Source: Berkiella sp050247135 (GTDB taxonomy: Bacteria; Pseudomonadota; Gammaproteobacteria; Berkiellales; Berkiellaceae). From it: a DNA stretch of 64,000 nucleotides. Location: positions 1 to 64,000 of the forward strand of contig JBFWUT010000011.1 in NCBI GenBank assembly GCA_050247135.1. Direction: 5' to 3'. A model generated the notes under the pieces. That model had not been told where the DNA came from, ran no database searches, and saw only the letters and a list, made by a program, of their open reading frames with translations. Shown here in pieces: positions 25,256-32,663 of this stretch. Each line of letters starts with the position of its first letter. Position 1 is the stretch's first letter. A program made the position numbers and the translations under genes.

Positions 25256-26494
25256 ATGAAAAAAATGAGCAAAATACGAGCACTGAGTAACTTGCTATTG
25301 TTGAGCGCGTTACTGACAAGTGGTACAGCAATGGCAATTGATGGCAGTGAAGCGATTGTTGCCGCCATTAATCAAATGAATGCGGATGTCTCAAGCCGGG
25401 TCGACAAAGTTAATTCTTCTGTGGAAGGCGTTAGATCAGAAGTGTCGAGCGCCAAAGACGTGCTGAATAGAATCCTGGGGCAGCAGGACATTACCAATAA
25501 AGAAATGGTCAATGCCCTCATAAACTATGAAGCAAAATCAGCTGTTAATAAATATGCTATGCAAAAAGAACTGTTGTTCCAAGTTGCGCCTGGATCATTG
25601 TGGGCTGCAAATGCAGGAGCTCAGGCTGGGGTAATGGACAATATTGTTACAACCGTCGCACTCACTGTTGCGACAAAAAGCTTAGTGAACAGCTTGGCTA
25701 TGTTAATGCAACAAGATCAACCTGAGATAACGATCTTCGGCATTCCAATCAACTTAAAAGAAGATCCACCCATTGGTTACATGACCATGTATTCTGCTTT
25801 GGAAGATTTTTTCAAAACAGGTAACCCGGAAGGATTAAAGAACATTAATGTCGGCGGATTGTTGCAATCAACTGTCATCAATGAGTCGGTCGATCCTAAA
25901 ACCAAACAGGTGCCGAGTCAAACAATCGTGAACTTGTTGACTAACCCTTTCCCTACATACAATGCGGATCTGGCTCAAAGGCTCAAAACGGGTGCGTTAG
26001 AACCTAGAGACAAGGAAGACTTAGGACGAATTATTGGACAATATGCCCTCATGGGAGTGAGTGCTAACGCTTGGGCAGATATCATTGCGAGAAGAACTCC
26101 TCCTAGCTCTGGTGACGGTAAATCGGTAATGCAGATCATGCAACAAACCGCTAAAGATCGTTTTACCAGTAAGGATTGGTACGCGGCAATTGGTACTGCT
26201 TCTGAAACTGCTTTGTTACGAGAAATGACTCATATGATGGCTTATAATCAGTGGGTTCAGTATCAACAATTCCGAATGCAGGAGCAACAAGTTTCTCTGT
26301 TAGCCTCTATTAACGGAGTTATGGCAAAATTGAACGTATCAATTGACCAAATGACTCAGGAAATGGAAAAGGCTAGACAAGAAGCTAAGGAACAAGCTGC
26401 CAAAGCTGAAGCCAAAGCGGAAGAAGCTAAGAAGGAAGCAGAAAGGAAAGCAAAAGAAGCTCAGGAAGCAGCTGATGCTGCTAAATCGGAATAA
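25256..26494 (+). CDS. icmX: IcmX-like secreted T4BSS protein
   Basis: The 412-residue product has a signal peptide (LLLLSALLTSGTAMA), a helical region with heptad-like spacing (VSSRVDKVNSSVEGVRSEV), a central domain at about residues 90-350 with IVNLLTNPFPTYNADLAQRL and GQYALMGVSANAWADIIARR, and a TolA-like Ala/Lys/Glu-rich helical tail from about residue 370. IcmX in Legionella (466 residues) is a periplasmic or exported protein encoded directly after icmW; position, length and secretion signal agree. The tail may be lineage-specific. Ribosome-binding site AGGTGAG precedes the ATG. I am less sure of this than of icmW because IcmX is poorly conserved. Confidence 0.75.
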   Translation: MKKMSKIRALSNLLLLSALLTSGTAMAIDGSEAIVAAINQMNADVSSRVDKVNSSVEGVRSEVSSAKDVLNRILGQQDITNKEMVNALINYEAKSAVNKYAMQKELLFQVAPGSLWAANAGAQAGVMDNIVTTVALTVATKSLVNSLAMLMQQDQPEITIFGIPINLKEDPPIGYMTMYSALEDFFKTGNPEGLKNINVGGLLQSTVINESVDPKTKQVPSQTIVNLLTNPFPTYNADLAQRLKTGALEPRDKEDLGRIIGQYALMGVSANAWADIIARRTPPSSGDGKSVMQIMQQTAKDRFTSKDWYAAIGTASETALLREMTHMMAYNQWVQYQQFRMQEQQVSLLASINGVMAKLNVSIDQMTQEMEKARQEAKEQAAKAEAKAEEAKKEAERKAKEAQEAADAAKSE

Positions 26495-26556
26495 TCACCC
26501 GCTTGTGCAGTCGGGAGATTATCGGTATATTCTAAAAGAAGAATACACGACTGAGA

Positions 26557-26581
26557 GGGGCAATGATTGCCCCTTTTTTTT
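26557..26581 (+). terminator. Rho-independent terminator of the icmW-icmX operon
   Basis: GGGGCAAT at 26557-26564 pairs with ATTGCCCC at 26566-26573 and is followed directly by eight Ts. This is a textbook intrinsic terminator 62 bases after the icmX stop. The T-run ends four bases before the likely ATG of the next gene, so that gene has no room for its own promoter downstream of the terminator. Confidence 0.9.
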
Positions 26582-26584
26582 GCA

Positions 26585-28021
26585 ATGAAACATAAACAGC
26601 TACTCAAAGCGCTTATCGCCACCATCGGCTTTGTTATAGTCGGATGGTTGTCTTTTATGCAGCCAGGTTGGCTCCTGGATTTGAGTATGTTGATTGGCGC
26701 ATGTGGATACGCGTTTCTACTGGTGGTTGTGACGCCCCTGGGGAGTTTGCGTTTAGGAGAGCGTTCTCATTCTCTTTCATTGACAAAATGGCTGGGAAAG
26801 CTTCTTTTAGCACAACTCATCTTATCTATCATCACACTAGCCTGCATCGTCGCCTATTTCACCAAAGGTCCAGAGTACACGATATCTACAGTGAATTTGC
26901 TGGATGTGAAGGAATTTATCACCGAATACATGCCTTGGCAGTGGGGCCCCTTTCCATGGAGTGTTATGGGGATCTGGGGAATAATCATTGCTTATATTAC
27001 CTATGTGCAAAAGGGTGAGCCATACCTTTATCAAGCAGGTCGGCACTTATATTCTAAGCGCTTTGAACCCATGCTAAAAACCTATATTGAGTCGACAGCG
27101 GTGGGCGCTAATATGTTGCTGGTTGCTCTGTTGGTTTGTGCGGTTACTTTATTATTTACCTATGCCATTGATTTTCATTTTGATCGCTTTCATTTTAAGA
27201 TGCCCATTATTACTGTGATTGTGTTGTCATTTTTAGGTCCACTAGCTTCTCTTAGCGTAGGTCGAAAATGGTTACGTAAGTTATGTGGCGGACGAGCGGT
27301 AACACTGAATCGCATGCTGTTAGTGATCATAGGGTTATTAGTCCCGATGATGATCCTTGCCGCTTTTGCCGGTATCGTCATTGTTCAACATCGACCTGAC
27401 ATGGCACCGGCACTGTTATGCAAAGAATGTGGTAACTACTTTGCGAATGTGCCAGCAGAAGTGCGTTTAGCTGCCTTGTATTGGGGATGGTGGTTTTTGT
27501 GGACCCCTTTAGCAGGGTCTTATTTAGCCAAAATTTCTAAAGGCCGCACCTTACGTGAATTTATTTTAGGGCTTTATGCGGTGCCTTGTTTACTTTGGGC
27601 ATTGTGGACTTATTTTGCTCACTATCCTGTCGTGCTACCGGTGCTGCATTTGCCCACCGAATGGGTACCCCAAATAATGCTCGCTTTGGGCTTTGTTGCG
27701 TTGATTGCTATGCTTGCAACCTTTTATGGGAATCAAGACACGAATGTGTTCCTATCTGGGTTTATGAGGCCCTCAAAGGATTGTCATACCAGTCGTTTAT
27801 GGCTAAAAGATGCCAGTAAAGCAACCGGTATTCAGCTATTAACGGGTAAACTGCTCATGGCGATGATGGGGACCTTATTCTTGCATACCACGGCAGGGTG
27901 GTATGGCATTCAACTGCAAGTGGCTGCCATGGGGGCTTTAGTGTTAAATGCCGTCTATTTGGGCTTTAATTTGGGCCTATATCAGCTCTGGCGCGACAGA
28001 AAAACCGCTCGATTCAAGTAG
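26585..28021 (+). CDS. Divergent BCCT-family-like transporter
   Basis: The 478-residue protein is hydrophobic with about twelve predicted membrane segments. The stretch YWGWWFLWTPLAGSYLAKIS, followed by KGRTLREFI, closely resembles the signature of BCCT (betaine/choline/carnitine) transporters, which in typical members reads roughly YWAWWISWSP then RISRGRTIREF. The remainder is weakly conserved, so the substrate cannot be stated. I place the start at ATG 26585; a TTG at 26567 would lie inside the terminator arm. There is no clear ribosome-binding site, suggesting weak or leaderless translation, or read-through from icmX. Its linkage to the T4BSS locus may be historical. Confidence 0.75.
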   Translation: MKHKQLLKALIATIGFVIVGWLSFMQPGWLLDLSMLIGACGYAFLLVVVTPLGSLRLGERSHSLSLTKWLGKLLLAQLILSIITLACIVAYFTKGPEYTISTVNLLDVKEFITEYMPWQWGPFPWSVMGIWGIIIAYITYVQKGEPYLYQAGRHLYSKRFEPMLKTYIESTAVGANMLLVALLVCAVTLLFTYAIDFHFDRFHFKMPIITVIVLSFLGPLASLSVGRKWLRKLCGGRAVTLNRMLLVIIGLLVPMMILAAFAGIVIVQHRPDMAPALLCKECGNYFANVPAEVRLAALYWGWWFLWTPLAGSYLAKISKGRTLREFILGLYAVPCLLWALWTYFAHYPVVLPVLHLPTEWVPQIMLALGFVALIAMLATFYGNQDTNVFLSGFMRPSKDCHTSRLWLKDASKATGIQLLTGKLLMAMMGTLFLHTTAGWYGIQLQVAAMGALVLNAVYLGFNLGLYQLWRDRKTARFK

Positions 28022-28101
28022 CTACACTCTTTTTGAAATTTACCGAACCCCTACCATTTTACACTGTCTAACAGATAAATAGCTGTAAAAGGCCGCCTCC
28101 T

Positions 28102-29994
28102 ATGTCTATAACCTTTAACGCAGATACACCGCCACAACAATTATATAAACAGGCAATGACAGAAATTAATAGGATAGCTCAAGAAATTGGTGGCCCTGGC
28201 TTTCAGAATCTTGGCAATGGTGCCATGAATATGGGGCACGCGATAGGATTTGAACTTGAACAGCTAGCAAAACGTATTGATGACGCAAGCAAAGAATCCA
28301 ATCCCAACCCCCGTGAATATCTGCAGCGTTTGATTAATGAATTTGCAATCCCAGATGGCAACGAAGCTCAAACAAATCAAATTCAAGAAAAACTGAATGC
28401 CCTATTAAACAAATTAGGTTTAAACGATGCGCCATCTGCTGGCGTAAGCGTAGGCGTAGGCTTTGTCGAAGAAGGAAGTTTAGACACATTAGTACTGAGT
28501 GTCAGCCAAAGAGCGGATTATGCAGCAGTTTATGCTAGGGCAAGTGCGCCAGAACTATCAGAAATGAGTGATGAAGATCCGCTAGATGAATTAGACGCTT
28601 TTTTTGATGCTCATCCGGCATTGGATAGGTCAAGACAAGCCGATAATGCAGCAGAAGATGATGATGACTTTCGTTTAGAAGGTGAAGAGGATCCACAAAT
28701 TTTAGAAACGAGTGCTATCTATGCTCCTGGCCTGCGTAGGGCTGACATACCGGCAAAGCCCGCACGCGAATTTGGTGAGCATGAAAGAATGAGTGAGTTT
28801 GCCAAAGAGGTTTATGAGCAAATGTTTAGTGAGGATCCCTTTAATGTCCTGGCCGAACTGATTGAGCAAGCAGACAGGGAGTTGGAAGAGAAGTCCGGCA
28901 CTAAGAATGTCGTCTTTAGGCAGCATTTACAAAATATTTTGCCGGTCGTCATGCTGGCAATGGCAGGGGCAAGAGAAGAGTGGCGTGAAGCAAATAAAAA
29001 TAATGCACCTAATCAAGCAGAGCTTCTCCAACGAATGCAAGCCATGGAAGCCGTATTTAAAATGCTGCAAAGCATGGAAATCATGACTACCAATAGAAGC
29101 CAATTTACACAAGATCACTATCAAAAGAAAATAAATCAAATTATGACATTAGCCGGTGAGCCAGATGGTCAAAGGCTAGCAGAAGCGCTCGATAGAATCG
29201 CTTCTCGGAATGTTATTAATGTAGATGATGTCGGATATAATCAGCGACAACATAACATAAGTGCTTTTGATCCCGATAAACCTTCGCAAACGATGCGCGG
29301 CGCTGCCAGGGGACTTCAGATCGAACACAAACGAAGTGAAAAAGAAGGCTCAACTGCTGTCGTGTTGTCAGGCAAATTTCATTACAGTCGCAAAGCAGTG
29401 ATTGGTGTGCAAACGGGCAAATTCAGTGGTGTGAAGAAAGTGTTTGCGCAACGTCAAGATAATCTGAAGGAAATGAAATCGCAAGTGTCGGAATTCGTCA
29501 ATTATGCCTTAAATGATTATGCAAAAGGCACTTCTGCTAATCCCATTTATTTGCAACCTGCCAATTCTAACCAATCGGAACTACAGTTGGCTATTTTAAT
29601 GGAATTCAAGAAAAGAGCAGTTTTAGAAGGCAGAACGCTCATTGCCTCTGATGATGATGGTAATCGCATCGAAATCACGCCGAGTCTTGAATTTACGGCA
29701 AAAGAAAAGCAATATTTTGCGCATTATGCGATGAAAGTTCCTGAAGTGCGGGTGGGAGCTATTGGTAACAAAAAAGCGGATCATCCAGCTGCTTATCATC
29801 TCTTTAAAGATGTTAAGGTCGACAATAAACCATTGAAAGATCATAAAGAACAAAGCCCTGAATTGCTATTGAAAGCGATGGAATCCGCTCTTAAAGAAAA
29901 TGTGAAATTTTCTGTTGATAGGCAAAAAGGTCTTATTGAGGGTGCGGCAAATCAAATAGCAGAAAGGGATTTAGGGGCGACAATGCGACTTTGA
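28102..29994 (+). CDS. Unrecognised 630-residue protein, possible effector
   Basis: I do not recognise a family. The product has no signal peptide or membrane segment and is rich in Asn, Gln, Glu and Ala. About residues 1-120 are helical (LYKQAMTEINRIAQEIGG). An acidic linker follows near residues 150-200 (SDEDPLDELDAFFDAHP), then a helical middle region (AKEVYEQMFSEDPFNVLAEL), and a C-terminal region at about residues 380-630 that is basic and probably alpha/beta (AVVLSGKFHYSRKAVIGVQT). It lies downstream of the BCCT-like gene and upstream of a convergent gene. A long soluble protein of unknown family beside Dot/Icm genes is a reasonable effector candidate, but no effector domain or Glu-rich C-terminal signal is evident. 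Confidence 0.7.
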   Translation: MSITFNADTPPQQLYKQAMTEINRIAQEIGGPGFQNLGNGAMNMGHAIGFELEQLAKRIDDASKESNPNPREYLQRLINEFAIPDGNEAQTNQIQEKLNALLNKLGLNDAPSAGVSVGVGFVEEGSLDTLVLSVSQRADYAAVYARASAPELSEMSDEDPLDELDAFFDAHPALDRSRQADNAAEDDDDFRLEGEEDPQILETSAIYAPGLRRADIPAKPAREFGEHERMSEFAKEVYEQMFSEDPFNVLAELIEQADRELEEKSGTKNVVFRQHLQNILPVVMLAMAGAREEWREANKNNAPNQAELLQRMQAMEAVFKMLQSMEIMTTNRSQFTQDHYQKKINQIMTLAGEPDGQRLAEALDRIASRNVINVDDVGYNQRQHNISAFDPDKPSQTMRGAARGLQIEHKRSEKEGSTAVVLSGKFHYSRKAVIGVQTGKFSGVKKVFAQRQDNLKEMKSQVSEFVNYALNDYAKGTSANPIYLQPANSNQSELQLAILMEFKKRAVLEGRTLIASDDDGNRIEITPSLEFTAKEKQYFAHYAMKVPEVRVGAIGNKKADHPAAYHLFKDVKVDNKPLKDHKEQSPELLLKAMESALKENVKFSVDRQKGLIEGAANQIAERDLGATMRL

Positions 29995-30049
29995 AATCCC
30001 ACAAAAGTGGACTAATGATTCGCTTCGCTTATCCAACTATTACCACCCG

Positions 30050-30105
30050 TGAGCGTAGCGAACAAAACCCCTCTTTCGTAAAGAGGGGTAGCTCGCGTAG
30101 CGAGC
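30050..30105. repeat. Multi-hairpin intergenic repeat, likely two-way terminator
   Basis: CCCCTCTTT at 30068-30076 pairs with AAAGAGGGG at 30080-30088, and GCTCGC at 30091-30096 pairs with GCGAGC at 30100-30105, each around a three-base loop. Just upstream GTGAGCGTAGCGAAC forms a weaker version of the second hairpin. The block lies between two convergent genes, so it could terminate both. The stacked GTA-loop hairpins suggest a dispersed repeat family rather than a simple terminator. Confidence 0.65.
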
Positions 30106-30127
30106 AGGGAGATTTGGAGATTTTGAT

Positions 30128-30985
30128 CTACTTCTTGGATTTCGATCCAGGCTTCAAAGGAGAGCGACTTGCACTGCGTCGATATTCCTCTTCTAATTCA
30201 ATATTGTCTCTAGCTCTTTTATGCTCTTTAGTTTGGCGTTCTTTTTGCGAGAATAATTCTTTTGCGCGTTGTTTCTGCTTAGCCTCTGCCTCGGGTAAAG
30301 AGGTGACTTCGCTACCAACACTGGCTATTTGCATGACTTGCTGAACACTTAAGCCTAATACCTTCGCAATTTGATGTACAGAGCAAAAACCAATCAAATA
30401 CCAGCATAAAATCCATTGCCGTAAAGCATGAATAGAGCCAATGGGTAGGCCGGTAAAATCATCAAAATCACTCGGTGATCCATCGCCTTTACAATTTAGA
30501 CAAACATAAAAGTGCCTTTGATCACTAGCATCAGGTGGAGGATCGCGCCTGACTATATTGGAGGAATGGCAACGAGGGCAGGTAACACCCTGTGGCCAGC
30601 GTAGCATTTTGAGGGTTTTAAACACTTCCTTTTCGCCCAGTAGACTATCAATGGCCGCAATGCGCGAATCAACTTGGGTACCCCGCGGGAGATCGCGTAA
30701 ACGTTTTAGCGCTTTGAGGTTATCATCATCTTCACTTTGCGGTTTTGCCATAGTCTTTTCTTCGTCCTGAACCGTTACCAACGTCGTGGGTGGCTGTACC
30801 CGAGCTGTGGGTGCGCGGTGTTTAAAAGTCGGATCGTGCCTTGTTGTAGACGGCGTAAATAGAGACAAACTTTGGAAGTCACTTTGGGCTTGAAGGGGGG
30901 TAAATCCGCGGTCTTTAGCTGCACTAGCCGCTTCTTCAGATCGCTCGGTAATGATCGAACTAATACGTTTAAGCCAGTCAGACAT
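30128..30985 (-). CDS. Zinc-ribbon and HTH protein related to IS1595 transposase N-terminus
   Basis: Residues of about 130-220 of this 285-residue protein match the DNA-binding head of IS1595-type transposases: RWPQGVTCPRCHSSNIV, a second Cys pair in FYVCLNCKGDG, then the LRQWILCWYLIGF and HQIAKVLGLSVQQVMQIA helices that form the helix-turn-helix. The zinc-ribbon cysteines are intact. No DDE nuclease domain follows; the C-terminus is a charged helical tail, and the N-terminal 120 residues are low-complexity. It is therefore a DNA-binding protein derived from a transposase rather than an active one. The gene is the last of a leftward trio with a small unknown gene and a recombinase-like gene. 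A regulatory role is possible. Confidence 0.75.
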   Translation of the reverse strand: MSDWLKRISSIITERSEEAASAAKDRGFTPLQAQSDFQSLSLFTPSTTRHDPTFKHRAPTARVQPPTTLVTVQDEEKTMAKPQSEDDDNLKALKRLRDLPRGTQVDSRIAAIDSLLGEKEVFKTLKMLRWPQGVTCPRCHSSNIVRRDPPPDASDQRHFYVCLNCKGDGSPSDFDDFTGLPIGSIHALRQWILCWYLIGFCSVHQIAKVLGLSVQQVMQIASVGSEVTSLPEAEAKQKQRAKELFSQKERQTKEHKRARDNIELEEEYRRSASRSPLKPGSKSKK

Positions 30986-31110
30986 GAGGGACTACCTGCT
31001 CCATCGAATACTAAAATCACATTTCCCTGTAATGGCCTGTTTTTTTGAAATAACGTAGCCTGCTTTTGGCAGCTATTTAAACGTATTCCCTTCATGTGGT
31101 CAACTTATAA

Positions 31111-31392
31111 TCACCCTTTTGGCGTTTGACGAGTTCTAACGGAATTCTCAGCAATGTAACTGGGTGTTAAGAACTGACTTGTGGTATCACGCATTGCTTC
31201 AAACTGCGTTAGTAAGGTGGTTGGTGTTTGTGCCATACCATTGCCTTTTTGTGTTTGGGCATCACATATACGGGAATAGCGAGGATTATCACCAAAAACA
31301 GTCAAACAGGTTTGTACTGATTTCAGGGTTGCTGTGAGCTGATTGAGTAAGTCTTCAGCGTTTTGATTATCTTTGTTATCTGATAAACTCAT
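31111..31392 (-). CDS. Unrecognised 93-residue protein
   Basis: I do not recognise a family. The small soluble protein is Asn/Gln/Thr-rich with a helical first half (AEDLLNQLTATLKSVQTCL) and a polar second half, and has no signal peptide or membrane segment. The ATG at 31392 has a GAGGA ribosome-binding site about eight bases upstream; a GTG at 31398 is a less likely start. It begins next to the stop of the recombinase-like gene (31395), so the two are translationally coupled. It precedes the zinc-ribbon gene by 125 bases. Coupling suggests a shared role with the recombinase relative. Confidence 0.6.
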   Translation of the reverse strand: MSLSDNKDNQNAEDLLNQLTATLKSVQTCLTVFGDNPRYSRICDAQTQKGNGMAQTPTTLLTQFEAMRDTTSQFLTPSYIAENSVRTRQTPKG

Positions 31393-31394
31393 TT

Positions 31395-32429
31395 TCACAT
31401 CCTCATATTATTGTCGAGTTCGGGGACTGCGACACCAGCAGCCTGAATTTCATTCATTAAAGCATCTGGGGTTAGCTGGTCGATATGGTACTTTTCTAAA
31501 ATAGGCATTAACTCGATGATAAACTCATTAAAACGAATGATGTCATGAATTTGTTTAATACGTTCGCTTACTTTATCAACGATTTGTTCATCCCACTCTT
31601 TGCCTTTGGGGGAGGGAATGGAAAGCTTGTTGAGCATGTCTGCGATAGAAGCGTTGTCATAGTGGCGGGCACGATATTCTAAAAAGCGCTGTTCTAAGGA
31701 TAATGCAGCTTCATTCATGCGAATGCGCTCAATGACTTTTTGTAGCTGACTGAGCACCCAATGACCACCTTCTGGTGCTGTAAAGCCTTCTTCATTTAAT
31801 GCGGTTACCATTTTTCGTTGCGAATACCCCCGGGTCTGGTAATCAGCAATAATGGGTTGCAACATGAGTGCGTAAACAATGGCATTATCGATTTTAGGCT
31901 TATTTACTTTAGTAATCACATCGCTTGCATGCGGGTTACCGGATTTAGCAGTCGTTCTACTCAGTCCGGCCTTAATCAATTCGCCATGGAGGATCTTCTG
32001 TTGCTTGGCATGTTCTGCTAAAGCAGCGAAGGATTCTTTAGTAATAAAAGGTTGGTCACAACAGTAAAGATCACCATTATAATAGGCCGCATCACTGCGA
32101 CTACGTTGAGTACCTAATAGGCGGTGGATGAGTTTAGCAAAAGCATCATTGCTTGTTAAGTTACGTATCTCAGAAATTAATAACGTTGCTTGATTATCCA
32201 AACAAAAAGTAACTGCCTCATCTAACACTGGCCATCGATGACGTGGACGTGAAAGCTCACTGGACTCTATAAAGGTTTTTAATATCTTGGCGCCAGGGTG
32301 CTGTTGTATAAAATCTTGAATACGTCGCTCTTGTTGTGCCAAAGCTTGTTGCGAAAAGAGCATAGCGCTTTGAGCTGCACGAGCAGGAGCGATTAAATAA
32401 GCGACATAAACGGTTTCATTTTGAGTCAT
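31395..32429 (-). CDS. Serine-recombinase-like protein lacking catalytic residues
   Basis: The 344-residue protein follows the plan of small serine recombinases. Residues 1-110 match the resolvase domain, with an opening YVAYLIAPARAAQ where active members have a YxRVST-type sequence, then FIESSELSRPRHRWPVLDEA and a strand LLISEIRNL replacing the usual LDRLxR. Residues of about 165-240 match the recombinase domain: GNPHASDV, then GYSQRKMVTALNEEGFTAPE and GGHW. The catalytic Ser and surrounding Arg residues are not present at the expected places, so strand exchange is unlikely. It is probably a domesticated DNA-binding protein. It heads the leftward trio that lies between the T4BSS genes and glnD. 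Confidence 0.7.
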   Translation of the reverse strand: MTQNETVYVAYLIAPARAAQSAMLFSQQALAQQERRIQDFIQQHPGAKILKTFIESSELSRPRHRWPVLDEAVTFCLDNQATLLISEIRNLTSNDAFAKLIHRLLGTQRSRSDAAYYNGDLYCCDQPFITKESFAALAEHAKQQKILHGELIKAGLSRTTAKSGNPHASDVITKVNKPKIDNAIVYALMLQPIIADYQTRGYSQRKMVTALNEEGFTAPEGGHWVLSQLQKVIERIRMNEAALSLEQRFLEYRARHYDNASIADMLNKLSIPSPKGKEWDEQIVDKVSERIKQIHDIIRFNEFIIELMPILEKYHIDQLTPDALMNEIQAAGVAVPELDNNMRM

Positions 32430-32663
32430 GGTGTTACCATCTCATCAATTAATAGTTGCATATCCCCACACCAATAGAGCATATCCCAAAATTTGATGGG
32501 GTATAAGACCTAGTATAGGAACATCATTGCTGATTAGCCACAGGTGCTCTTCCCCATTTCCCTTGAGACATTGTTACTTCGTTCTCTGGCAACCCGTCAT
32601 TTACCTCGTTTCCATTACCTTGCCTCAGGATAAGTGGCTTTGAGCACTCAATCCCTCTCTTTC

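Noticed and set aside
24842..26494. The small secreted gene and icmX as one gene split by a frameshift
   Set aside because: Each has its own signal peptide and the second has its own AGGTGAG ribosome-binding site, so they are two separate proteins.
30128..30985. Intact insertion sequence of the IS1595 type
   Set aside because: Only the zinc ribbon and HTH are present; the DDE nuclease domain, terminal inverted repeats and target duplications are not seen.
30775..31095. A 106-codon reverse-strand frame overlapping the start of the zinc-ribbon gene
   Set aside because: It overlaps the better-supported zinc-ribbon gene in another frame and shows no domain.
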